Below, piece after piece: positions 1 through 7,652 of a stretch of 17,807 nucleotides of DNA. The DNA is from an uncultured Eubacteriales bacterium (GTDB taxonomy: Bacteria > Bacillota > Clostridia > Oscillospirales > CAG-272): the NCBI GenBank assembly GCA_900550625.1, contig URSW01000013.1:1-17807 (forward strand). The letters are read 5' to 3'. Within the stretch, counting starts at the first letter, position 1. The number at the start of each line of letters is the position of its first letter. The translations under genes were made by a program, and so were the position numbers. The notes under the pieces are model-generated. The model searched no databases, had not been told where the DNA came from, and saw only the letters and a list, made by a program, of their open reading frames with translations.

Positions 1-282
1 AATCCGGGTGCCGTTGCCTGCACGATGTGCGGAGCACCGTGCACACCTTCCGTAAATCCGGCTATGCAGAAGTCAAAGCTGGTCGCGGGACTGCTCGGAA
101 TTTTCGTCGGAGGTTTGGGTATACATAATTTCTACCTCGGAAATAATTCGAGAGCGGTTCTTCAGATAGTTCTTTCGTTTGTGACCTGCGGAGCAGCTTC
201 ACTTTGGGGATTCATTGAAGGAATCATGATCCTCTGCGGAAACATCAACACAGACGCGAACGGTGTTCCGCTCGGCGAATGA
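1..282 (+). CDS. Zinc-ribbon/TM2 domain membrane protein (5' end outside window)
   Basis: The frame is open from the first base, so the gene starts upstream; the ATG at 25 is internal. The 93 visible residues begin with a CxxCGxxC cluster (residues 7-14), which looks like the second knuckle of an N-terminal zinc ribbon. A TM2 domain follows, with a first hydrophobic segment at about 27-45 carrying the typical GGLGIHNFYLG turn and a second at about 52-77. Proteins of this layout are small two-helix inner-membrane proteins that are common in Firmicutes and have no established biochemical role. The C-terminus is a short hydrophilic tail. Transcription should stop at the hairpin at 362-399. Family assignment is firm; function is unknown. 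Confidence 0.85.
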   Translation, partial: NPGAVACTMCGAPCTPSVNPAMQKSKLVAGLLGIFVGGLGIHNFYLGNNSRAVLQIVLSFVTCGAASLWGFIEGIMILCGNINTDANGVPLGE

Positions 283-361
283 ATTTTGACGGCGCGCGGT
301 CAGCCGAATATACTCAGGAAAGCGTTTGACCGGGAATTACGGCGCTTGCGGATACAGAAAT

Positions 362-400
362 AAAAATCCTTCCGATACATTTGTATCGGAAGGATTTTTT
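362..400. terminator. Bidirectional rho-independent terminator
   Basis: A perfect 18-bp inverted repeat (362-379 and 382-399) has a 2-nt apical gap, an A-run on the left and a T-run on the right, so it works as a T-tailed hairpin on either strand. It lies between the convergent TM2 gene and the ABC transporter gene and probably ends both. Confidence 0.93.
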
Positions 401-417
401 GACTTCTGTGATTTTTC

Positions 418-3400
418 TTATTCCGTGCGGAGCGCCACGACGGGATCCTTCTTCGCGGCAATGCGGGAGGGAATCAGTCCTGCGATAAACGTGAGGAACA
501 TGCTTATCAGCACAAGCACGACTGCCGCGACGGGCGGAAGCGCCGCCGATATGCCGGATATTCCCGAGAGAGCGCGGATTATCGCGTTTATCGGTATCGT
601 CAGGAGCACGGTCACAAGGATTCCGATAACTCCGGCGGTGAATCCGAGAATTACGGCTTCGGCGTTGAACACGCGGGAAATATCGCGCTTCGACGCACCG
701 ATCGAGCGAAGGATACCGATTTCTTTCGTGCGCTCGAGCACCGAGATGTATGTGATTATTCCGATCATTATCGAGGATACGACGAGTGATATTGCGACAA
801 ACGCGATCAGCACATACGATATCGCATTTATTATGGTCGTTACCGACGACATCATAAGCGCAACGTAATCGGTGTATGTGATTTTGTCGCTTTCGTTTTT
901 CACGGAAGCGTTGTATTTTTCGATTATGTCGGAGATCGATTCCTTTGCTTCAAAGCTTATCGCATAGATGTTGATCGATGAAGGGGAATCCTCGCGTACG
1001 ATTCCGAGTTTCGAAGCGTTTTCCGCGTAAGATGATTTCGAATACTTATCCGGCATGATGTCCGCGTAAATCGAAGCGAGTGTATCGTCGCCGCATCCGT
1101 CGAGATACACATCAAGCGCGGCGGAAAGCTCGCCTTCCGTCATTTGGGCGAGTGAGGCGGAGGTCTGCTCGGCATAGGATTTTTTGATTTCTTCGCCGAG
1201 AGTCTTCTTTATCATTTCGTCAAGCTCTTCGTCGGACAGCCCCTTGAGGTACGATGAAATTTCATCCGAGGATACGCCCGCCTCCTCGCTGTAGTATCCG
1301 ATCACAGCCTCTTCGATTGCGGTGCGGTCGGGGAATGATGCCATGTACTGCGCGATCATTTCGTTTACCTGAACCTCGGACGGCACCGACGCTATTTCTA
1401 CATAGGCAGCCGCGCGATCGCCTTCCGAAAGAGATGCAAGATAATTCCGAAGTTCGGATGCTTTTTCACTTTCGGTCTGGTTTTCGTTTTCCGTTCCGTC
1501 CTTGAAGGGAAGCCCGGTGAAAACATCGACCTCCGAGAAAGCCTTTCCGATAACGCTTTCCGAAGAATACGGATTGTTTTCTGCGCCGATCTTTTCTTCC
1601 GAGCTTTGCTGAACGGCGATATCCGATGAATTTACGCCGTTCATGACATACTCCGTAAGTGCCCGCGTGTATCCGACGGAACCGCTCATAGCGGTAGCGG
1701 TCGCCGAATCGTTCGGACGTGCGATACCGGTGATCTTCAGAGGGATTCCTTTTTCGACGGCATATGAGAGGTAAGCTTCGTTTTCGCTCATGTCCTTCCA
1801 CGTTCCGTCCGGATTCTTTTGATATTTGTCCGTGGGCAGTATCAGCGTCAGCTTCATCGAGCAAAGCTCTTCGTATGTCCAGCTTGTGTCCTCGAGAGTG
1901 ATCTCTTCGCCGTTCATGACGGATTTCATGATCTCGTCGAGCTCCGCCGTATCACGGAGACCGAGCGAATAGAGAACCATGTCGTTCAGCTCATTGTGCT
2001 TGTCGATGAACAGCATTATTTCGTTGTAGGCGGAGGGCCAGCTTCCGTACACGACATCGTATTGGTCGGTGATAAGCGTGTTTATTCCGCCGTCCTCATT
2101 CGGCAGCATCTCCTGCCAGACGTCGTATGAGGATGTGCTCGACATCATCGACTGATAATATGACGAGACCGTCGAGTCTCCGTATATCGCGTCGAATACC
2201 GTGCTCGGATTCACCTGAGTGATGCTTTCATCGTCAGTTCTGTACACGGGCAGGGGAAGATCGTATCCGTAGGATATCGCGGAAACGTAATCCCCGATAC
2301 CGCATTCCTCCGATTCGATGTATTCCTTGAACGGCTTCAGGTTGTTTTTCTTTGCGGACGACGACATCATCGAGTTCATCATGTCGTACATGATCGTGTT
2401 TTGATAAACTCTTCCGTCTTCACGCTCGGGCGCATCGTCCTCGCTGTCCTTGCCGCTCAGCGTTTCTATGAGCGAGGTCATGTCAACGCTTTCCGACGCG
2501 ATCTGTATCGGATATGACGAAAGGGTATCCTTCTGAACGTTGTCTATGAATACCTGGATTCCGTTTGAAAGCGAGAGTATAAGCGCAATGCCGATTATGC
2601 CGATGCTTCCCGCAAACGAGATCATTAGCGTCCGCGCCTTCTTTGTCAAAAGATTGTTTGTCGAAAGCGAAAGCGCGGTCAGCGCGGACATCGAGGTCTT
2701 TTTGTACTTGCCCTTTGAGCTTTTCTTCTTTTTTGCCGCCGTCTCTTCGGGAAGGGAAGCGCTGTACGGATTTGTATCGTCCACAATCTCACCGTCGAGA
2801 AGGCGCACCGTCCGCGTCGAATAATGCGCGGCAAGCTCGGGATTGTGCGTTACCATGATGACGAGCCTGTCGGACGCGATCTCACGGAGCAGATCCATTA
2901 TCTGAACGCTCGTTTCGGAATCGAGCGCGCCGGTCGGCTCGTCGGCAAGAAGTATTTCCGGATCGTTCACAAGTGCGCGCGCTATCGCCACACGCTGCAT
3001 CTGCCCGCCGGAGAGCTGATTCGGTTTTTTCTTCATCTCCTTCGCAAGTCCGACCTTTTCGAGAGCATGAGCCGCGCGTTCACGCCGTTCGGATTTGGAT
3101 ACTCCGGAGAGGGTCAGCGCAAGCTCGACATTTGAAAGCACGGACTGATGCGGTATCAGATTGTAGCTCTGGAATACAAAGCCTATCGAGTGGTTGCGGT
3201 AGCTGTCCCAATCGGCATCGGAGAAGGATTTCGTCGATCTTCCCGAAATGTAGAGATCGCCGTCCGTGTAGCGGTCAAGTCCGCCGATGATGTTGAGGAG
3301 CGTTGTTTTTCCGCAGCCGGACGGACCGAGGATCGAAACAAATTCGCTCTTTCTGAAATCGATCGATATGCCCCGCAGTGCTTCAACGGCGCTGTCGCCT

Positions 3401-3438
3401 GCGAAGTATGTTTTCTTTATTTTTCTGAGAGAAAGCAT
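418..3438 (-). CDS. MacB/FtsX-type ABC transporter, fused ATPase and permease
   Basis: A 1006-aa protein joining an ABC ATPase to a MacB/FtsX permease. ATPase: Walker A GPSGCGKT at 38-45, Q-loop Q90, signature LSGGQ at 142-146, Walker B ILLADE at 162-167, H-loop H198. A basic Lys-rich linker (about 235-248) leads to TM1 (about 271-292), then an extracytoplasmic region of about 570 residues, then three helices (about 873-897, 928-950, 968-989). The FtsX-typical ERTKEIGILRSIGAS loop is at 902-916. The family uses ATP to drive mechanical movement of the outside domain, exporting peptides or lipoproteins or sensing antimicrobials; the substrate here cannot be read. The outside domain is far larger than in E. 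coli MacB, as is common in clostridial members. The ATG follows GAAAGGA at good spacing. It stands alone, with its own promoter and a direct-repeat candidate operator at 3488-3506. Confidence 0.93.
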   Translation of the reverse strand: MLSLRKIKKTYFAGDSAVEALRGISIDFRKSEFVSILGPSGCGKTTLLNIIGGLDRYTDGDLYISGRSTKSFSDADWDSYRNHSIGFVFQSYNLIPHQSVLSNVELALTLSGVSKSERRERAAHALEKVGLAKEMKKKPNQLSGGQMQRVAIARALVNDPEILLADEPTGALDSETSVQIMDLLREIASDRLVIMVTHNPELAAHYSTRTVRLLDGEIVDDTNPYSASLPEETAAKKKKSSKGKYKKTSMSALTALSLSTNNLLTKKARTLMISFAGSIGIIGIALILSLSNGIQVFIDNVQKDTLSSYPIQIASESVDMTSLIETLSGKDSEDDAPEREDGRVYQNTIMYDMMNSMMSSSAKKNNLKPFKEYIESEECGIGDYVSAISYGYDLPLPVYRTDDESITQVNPSTVFDAIYGDSTVSSYYQSMMSSTSSYDVWQEMLPNEDGGINTLITDQYDVVYGSWPSAYNEIMLFIDKHNELNDMVLYSLGLRDTAELDEIMKSVMNGEEITLEDTSWTYEELCSMKLTLILPTDKYQKNPDGTWKDMSENEAYLSYAVEKGIPLKITGIARPNDSATATAMSGSVGYTRALTEYVMNGVNSSDIAVQQSSEEKIGAENNPYSSESVIGKAFSEVDVFTGLPFKDGTENENQTESEKASELRNYLASLSEGDRAAAYVEIASVPSEVQVNEMIAQYMASFPDRTAIEEAVIGYYSEEAGVSSDEISSYLKGLSDEELDEMIKKTLGEEIKKSYAEQTSASLAQMTEGELSAALDVYLDGCGDDTLASIYADIMPDKYSKSSYAENASKLGIVREDSPSSINIYAISFEAKESISDIIEKYNASVKNESDKITYTDYVALMMSSVTTIINAISYVLIAFVAISLVVSSIMIGIITYISVLERTKEIGILRSIGASKRDISRVFNAEAVILGFTAGVIGILVTVLLTIPINAIIRALSGISGISAALPPVAAVVLVLISMFLTFIAGLIPSRIAAKKDPVVALRTE

Positions 3439-3487
3439 GTGACATCCTTTCTTCTTTTTGAGATGGATTTATCCTACCATTCTATTG

Positions 3488-3506
3488 TTAACTGCATATT
3501 AACTGC
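3488..3506. promoter_or_regulatory. Direct-repeat candidate operator (two TTAACTGC, 11-bp period)
   Basis: The octamer TTAACTGC occurs at 3488-3495 and exactly again at 3499-3506, one helical turn apart, overlapping the proposed -10 box and start region. Tandem half-sites at 10-11 bp are typical of OmpR-family response-regulator sites, and such regulators often control this transporter family. No regulator gene is visible nearby, so the operator role is inference. Confidence 0.4.
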
Positions 3507-3524
3507 CGGGTCTGAGTTTGTAAA
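3496..3524 (-). promoter_or_regulatory. Candidate promoter of the ABC transporter gene
   Basis: On the minus strand, TTTACA (3519-3524), a 17-bp spacer and TAATAT (3496-3501) lie about 60 bp upstream of the ATG. Each box matches the sigma-A consensus at 4 or 5 of 6 positions, so this is plausible but not strong. The -10 box lies inside the right copy of the direct repeat at 3488-3506. Confidence 0.5.
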
Positions 3525-3600
3525 ATCGCCGAGCGCGCTTTCCCGGAGAAAATACGAAAAAAGACGGAGGAGGGCATACGGTGCCGAAGCGCGGCGAAAG

Positions 3601-3640
3601 TCGGCGAAAATAAGAAATGCTCCGGCACAAAGCCGGAGCA
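3601..3640 (-). terminator. Rho-independent terminator of the aldolase gene
   Basis: On the minus strand, a 9-bp GC-rich stem (3632-3640 with 3618-3626, 5-nt loop) is followed by a U-rich ATTTCTTATTTT tail. It begins 7 nt past the stop codon of the aldolase gene. Confidence 0.88.
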
Positions 3641-3646
3641 CAGCGG

Positions 3647-4327
3647 TTATTTGAGAAGATCGAGAATCTTCTTTGAACCGTAAACGCTTTCCCAATCGTG
3701 AGAGAAATCATCTACTGCATAAAGCGTGAGAGGATGATATACAAGCTTTTCGTAAAGATCGGGCGCGATCGTAACGGCATGACCGCCGGCAAGCGCAACC
3801 TTGTGTACCTGCTCTACGGTTTTGAAACTTGCCGCAAGAACCTTGGTCTTTATGTTGTTGTAGTTGAAGATCTGCACGATCTCTTCTACAACGTGAACAC
3901 CGTCGGATACGATGTTGTCGAGACGGTTGATGTACGGTGCAACGTAATCAACGCCGGCTTTTGCCGCGATGAGTGCCTGCTGCTGGGTGAAGATCGCGGT
4001 CATCGTGACCTTTATGCCGATCTTCTTGAGTTCCATTGCCGCCTTGAGTCCGTCGGGGGAGATCGGGATCTTGATGTAGAAATCGCCGCCTACGGTCTCC
4101 TGAAGAGCCTTTGCCTCCTCAACGATGTCCGCTGCGTGATCCGATGTCGTCTGGATGTGGAGCATCTTGTCGGGACCGATTATGGAGCGGATCTCGCAGA
4201 TCAGCTTCTTGAAATCGGTATGCTCGCGGGAGATTATCGTGGGGTTGGTCGTAACTCCGTCGATGGGATAGAACTCGGCGCACTTCTTTATGGCGTCAAG
4301 CTGTGCCGTGTCAATAATAAATTCCAT
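3647..4327 (-). CDS. fsa: Fructose-6-phosphate aldolase / TalC-type transaldolase-like protein
   Basis: The 226-aa length matches the short FSA/TalC subfamily (about 220 aa) rather than long transaldolases. Visible motifs are TTNPT at 26-30, the Schiff-base lysine K86 in YIKIPIS, Q59 in the strand where transaldolases carry Glu, and Y132 in DYVAPYINR, equivalent to the FSA-typical Tyr131. In this family K86 forms the imine with dihydroxyacetone or fructose 6-phosphate. Q59 and Y132 favour aldolase over transaldolase activity, but many clostridial homologues are annotated as transaldolases and may serve the pentose-phosphate pathway. AGAGG precedes the ATG. It has its own consensus promoter and terminator, so it is probably monocistronic. 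The protein should be cytoplasmic. Confidence 0.92.
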   Translation of the reverse strand: MEFIIDTAQLDAIKKCAEFYPIDGVTTNPTIISREHTDFKKLICEIRSIIGPDKMLHIQTTSDHAADIVEEAKALQETVGGDFYIKIPISPDGLKAAMELKKIGIKVTMTAIFTQQQALIAAKAGVDYVAPYINRLDNIVSDGVHVVEEIVQIFNYNNIKTKVLAASFKTVEQVHKVALAGGHAVTIAPDLYEKLVYHPLTLYAVDDFSHDWESVYGSKKILDLLK

Positions 4328-4374
4328 TTGAAAGCCTCTTTTTGACTGTAATATTTCTTAGTGTACAATATGAA

Positions 4375-4403
4375 ATGATACCACAATGTGCGGAATATGT
4401 CAA
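4375..4403 (-). promoter_or_regulatory. Sigma-A promoter of the fsa-like gene
   Basis: On the minus strand, TTGACA (4398-4403), a 17-bp spacer and TATCAT (4375-4380) lie about 48 bp upstream of the ATG. The -35 is perfect and the -10 matches 5 of 6. Confidence 0.85.
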
Positions 4404-4455
4404 TGAAACAAATCACAATATTCGACCGAAAAGTGCGCGGGATTTTAGCAGGTTT

Positions 4456-5193
4456 TTAACGCCCGAGAATAAAATCAAGTCCTTCGGCGATATGCTCCGC
4501 CCAATACATCCAGTTGTGGTTTCCGGGATGCTCCTCGTACCTGAAGTCAAATCCCGCATCCTTTATGTGCTCATGAAAATCGCGGTTCTGCCCGAGCATG
4601 AAGTCGCAGTCTCCGCAGGAGATGAAGATGCGCGGCTTTTCGCCTTTTATATTGTCGGTCAGATAGAAAAGATCGTCCTCGCTTCCGGGAAGAGCGGACT
4701 TGTAGTCCTCGCCCCAAATTAGCGTGAAATCCCTGTCCCATGTGACCTCGGCTGCGCTTTTGGCGATGTTGAGAACTCCGGAAAGGGAGATCGCGCCGGA
4801 GAAAACGTCGGGATTTTTCAGCGCTATTTTCAGCGCGCCGTAGCCGCCCATCGACAGCCCCGCGGTGAAATTCTTTTCGCGCTTTACGGAGAGCGGGAAG
4901 AGCGAGCGCGCCGATCTCATTACGTCGCGGACTATCGACGAATAGTAAGCGTCGCCGTATTTCATATCCGTGTAGAAGCTGCGCGCACCGTCCGGCATTA
5001 TTACCGCGATGCCGCGTTCGTTCGCGTACCGTTCAATCGGGGTCATTCTCTCCCATTGGGTGTAGTCGTCCGACAGCCCGTGAAGAAGAAGTACGGTCGG
5101 AATGTCTCCGCCGGAATTTTCCGGGACGATGATGTTGTAGCAGAACGATCTTCCGAGTGAGGCAGAGCCTGTGTGACATGTGAGAAAAGCCAT
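4456..5193 (-). CDS. Alpha/beta-hydrolase esterase (EstA/esterase D-like family)
   Basis: A 245-aa single-domain hydrolase. It shows the oxyanion-side HGL motif (38-40), the nucleophile elbow GLSMGG with S114, an acidic residue in CGDCD (D195 or D197) and the catalytic H226 in GNHNWMYW. This layout matches the esterase family that includes lactococcal and pneumococcal tributyrin esterase EstA, S-formylglutathione hydrolase and CE1 acetyl/feruloyl esterases. There is no signal peptide, so it acts in the cytoplasm, probably on short acyl esters; the real substrate is unknown. The ATG follows AGGAAAGGA. It starts 28 nt after the MutS-like gene stops and is probably the last gene of the mtlD operon. 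I see no clear hairpin terminator behind it. Confidence 0.88.
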   Translation of the reverse strand: MAFLTCHTGSASLGRSFCYNIIVPENSGGDIPTVLLLHGLSDDYTQWERMTPIERYANERGIAVIMPDGARSFYTDMKYGDAYYSSIVRDVMRSARSLFPLSVKREKNFTAGLSMGGYGALKIALKNPDVFSGAISLSGVLNIAKSAAEVTWDRDFTLIWGEDYKSALPGSEDDLFYLTDNIKGEKPRIFISCGDCDFMLGQNRDFHEHIKDAGFDFRYEEHPGNHNWMYWAEHIAEGLDFILGR

Positions 5194-5221
5194 GATTGTA
5201 AGTCCTTTCCTGAACCTTTGA

Positions 5222-6835
5222 TTATTTCTTTATCTTTGATAGGAGACGGTCGAGCGAGAGCCCGTATTTTTCGGCGATATCGCGTGCGTAGCTCTTGCCG
5301 TCCGGCATTTTTCTGAGTATGCGGAACGAGCGCCGGCCGTCGGTTATCTCCGCAACGAGATTGTCGATTTTGACGCCGCCCTGCGGGAGGCAGTCCGCGT
5401 TGATCTTTTCGACCGATGCCGCAAGATCGTGGAGATGCGTCGAGAATATTCCGCGGCATCCGATAAGGCTGAGCGCGGCGAGCACTTCGGAGGCGATATA
5501 CGCGCCTTCAAACGATCCCGTGGAGGAAAGCGATTCGTCGAGAAGCACGAGACTCTGCCCGGTGATCCGGTCGAATATCGCATTCAGACGGGAGCATTCT
5601 TCGCCGAGACGTCCTTTTTCTATCGTGTCCTCGCTCTCCTGCGGGAAGTGCGTGAATATTCCGTCGCACGGGCTAATCGCGGCGGATTTTGCGGTTATCG
5701 GAAGTCCGAGCTGCGCCATTGCAAAGGCAAGACCGACGGCTGCGGTTATTACCGATTTTCCGCCGCGGTTGGGACCGGTTATGACGAATAGCATACCGTC
5801 CGAATCGAAAGTGAAATCGTTCGGAACAAGCTCGTCATCGACCTTCAGCGCGACCACGGGATTGACAAGTCCTTCGGCGGAGAAGCGCTTTTCTTCGTTC
5901 GGAAGTATTTCGGGGAAACAGAGCAGGCAGCCGCGATCTTTAAGCTTTCCGATGAGCTCGGCGGCTTTCGTCACGAATTCGATCTCGGGGATCATGCGTA
6001 TCAGAAAGTCCGTATTCTCGAGCACATACGAGCGTATGACCTTTTTCCATGAGTTTATGTTTGATTTGAAAACGTCACCGAGCGCGTTGTTGAAGGCGTA
6101 GGTGAGAGCGAGTTTTTCGTTTTCCGTCTGATCCTTCATGAACGGGCGGAGCTTGGCGATCGCGGTGCGGTCGTCCGAACGGAAATCAAGCCGCAGTATC
6201 CTGTCTAGCGCAGCCCCGGATTTGAACGGCTCGTTGTTGACGGAAAGCACTCCCGCACTCTCGGGGCGCAGACGCGAGTCGAGGTTGACCCCGATCGTCA
6301 CGCTTTTGATTTCCCTTACCCTTGAGGAAAGCTCGGAAAGCTTCTCGTTGAGCGAACGGTAGTAGTCGCTTTCGGTCAAAATGTGTATGCGCTTGCAGAA
6401 TTCCGCCATTGCCGGGCTTTTTACGGACTGCTCGAACGGCAGAAGCTCATCGTGGAGAAGAGACAGAAGGGAAATGTACAGCTCTACTTCGGTGATGCTG
6501 TAGAGGTACCCCTCGTTTTCCGAAGAAAGATCGGAGCCGAGCCGCCTTAACTCGGTTATGTCGGTGAGAAACGGCACCATGCGGCGAAGTACGGGGCATA
6601 TTCCCGGATTTTCGCTGAGATCGCGGAACGTCTCCTGACGGTATTTCAGCGTTTCGGCATCGTCGGTGAAGAAATCCCCTATGTCGCAGGTCTTGAGATC
6701 GATCAGAAAATCAAGCTCGAGCGCCGAGACACTCTGACGCGACAGCGCGTGAGGGGAGACAAGACCGGACTCGTCCGCAAGCACGGCTTCCGGATATATC
6801 AGGCTGATATCGGAAGCGGAAAGACTGTTTTCCAT
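5222..6835 (-). CDS. MutS-like ATPase without mismatch-recognition domain
   Basis: A 537-aa protein with a helical lever-like N-terminal part (about 1-330) and a MutS-type ABC ATPase domain. Walker A is GPNRGGKS at 354-361 (classical MutS reads GPNMGGKS), the active-site loop RLGEECSRL is at about 409-417, Walker B LVLLDE is at 429-434, and the ThrHis switch STHLHD is at 465-470. There is no N-terminal mismatch-binding domain with a Phe-X-Glu motif, and no C-terminal Smr nuclease, so this is neither MutS1 nor full-length MutS2. Such MutS-related proteins are widespread in Firmicutes and uncharacterised. The frame stays open further upstream, but the ATG at 6835 follows GAAAGGA, gives a normal N-terminus and starts 14 nt after the PHP gene, so it was chosen. 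Confidence 0.87.
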   Translation of the reverse strand: MENSLSASDISLIYPEAVLADESGLVSPHALSRQSVSALELDFLIDLKTCDIGDFFTDDAETLKYRQETFRDLSENPGICPVLRRMVPFLTDITELRRLGSDLSSENEGYLYSITEVELYISLLSLLHDELLPFEQSVKSPAMAEFCKRIHILTESDYYRSLNEKLSELSSRVREIKSVTIGVNLDSRLRPESAGVLSVNNEPFKSGAALDRILRLDFRSDDRTAIAKLRPFMKDQTENEKLALTYAFNNALGDVFKSNINSWKKVIRSYVLENTDFLIRMIPEIEFVTKAAELIGKLKDRGCLLCFPEILPNEEKRFSAEGLVNPVVALKVDDELVPNDFTFDSDGMLFVITGPNRGGKSVITAAVGLAFAMAQLGLPITAKSAAISPCDGIFTHFPQESEDTIEKGRLGEECSRLNAIFDRITGQSLVLLDESLSSTGSFEGAYIASEVLAALSLIGCRGIFSTHLHDLAASVEKINADCLPQGGVKIDNLVAEITDGRRSFRILRKMPDGKSYARDIAEKYGLSLDRLLSKIKK

Positions 6836-6849
6836 TCGTTTTTCCTTTC

Positions 6850-7650
6850 TCAGAGGGGAATTTCTTTTGTCGCTCCGGGGACTCTCAGAGAGGTAAATCC
6901 CGCACGGCGGAGCATTTCGTACCCGTTTTCGATGTCGGCGCCGCAGTCGGAAACAAGATGCGCGTCCGAACCGCACGAAACGAGCGTACCGCCGCAGTCA
7001 CGGTAGAGCGCGAGAAGCTCTTCGGTCGGAGAAGTCCCGTCTCCTTTTCTCAGACCGGAGGTGTTAAGCTCGAGCGCAACACCGGATTCGGTCATGACGT
7101 GAAACAGCTTCCTGTATTCTCCGTAAAAATGCGAAAGATCAAGATCGCGCCCGTCGCGGTGAATATAGCGCAGAGGATACGTTATGTGGGCGAGCGCATC
7201 CGCGCCGGGGAAAGCGGCAGCCTGCGCAAGCTCGACGACATAACGCCGATAGAGTGATTCGATAAGCTCATCCGGCGCGGCGGAATAGTTTATGAATATA
7301 AAGTCCGGTGTCAGACGGATGTTGTGTACCGAGGCGATGACAAAACCGAAATTTTCATGCTCGAGAAAACGCTTTGCACTTTCCGACCTCAGATGGGGCT
7401 GCCCGAGCTCGATTCCGCAGACGATGTCGAGATTTCCCGCGTATCTTTCGCGCAGGGCTTCAAGCTCCCGCCTGCGATTCCGGAGATCGACATCGGCGTA
7501 ATATCCGTCCTCGATCCCGTCGATGTCGTAGTGATCCGTTACGGCGATCCCCTCGAATCCGAGACGCGCGTATCCGGCGCACATCAGCTCTGCCGGGGCA
7601 TCGCTGTCAAATGAATATGACGTGTGCAGATGACTGTCGAAAAGACGCAT
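6850..7650 (-). CDS. PHP-domain phosphatase (histidinol-phosphatase/HisK-like)
   Basis: A 266-aa stand-alone PHP protein. The metal-binding set is visible in order: H7 and H9 (SHLHTSYSFDSD, with D15/D17), H40 in VTDHYD, E81 in GIELG, H109 in SVHN, H155 in AHITYP, then D229 and H231 in GSDAHL. These ligands hold a trinuclear metal centre that hydrolyses phosphomonoesters. Length and motifs fit the HisK/HisJ histidinol-phosphatase family. No histidine biosynthesis gene is nearby, so the substrate may differ. The ATG lies 2 nt past the mtlD stop codon, which implies translational coupling, and the stop lies 14 nt before the MutS-like gene. Confidence 0.9.
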   Translation of the reverse strand: MRLFDSHLHTSYSFDSDAPAELMCAGYARLGFEGIAVTDHYDIDGIEDGYYADVDLRNRRRELEALRERYAGNLDIVCGIELGQPHLRSESAKRFLEHENFGFVIASVHNIRLTPDFIFINYSAAPDELIESLYRRYVVELAQAAAFPGADALAHITYPLRYIHRDGRDLDLSHFYGEYRKLFHVMTESGVALELNTSGLRKGDGTSPTEELLALYRDCGGTLVSCGSDAHLVSDCGADIENGYEMLRRAGFTSLRVPGATKEIPL

Positions 7651-7652
7651 GA

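Noticed and set aside
326..868. 180-codon plus-strand frame at the left edge
   Set aside because: It crosses the bidirectional terminator and is antisense to the conserved FtsX C-terminus of the transporter.
3647..4327. Classical long transaldolase for the fsa-like gene
   Set aside because: It is about 100 residues too short and carries Gln59 and Tyr132, the pattern of the FSA/TalC subfamily; true activity still needs an assay.
6836..6976. Longer start for the MutS-like gene
   Set aside because: The extra residues overlap the PHP gene and are Arg-rich out-of-frame sequence; the ATG at 6835 has a good ribosome site.
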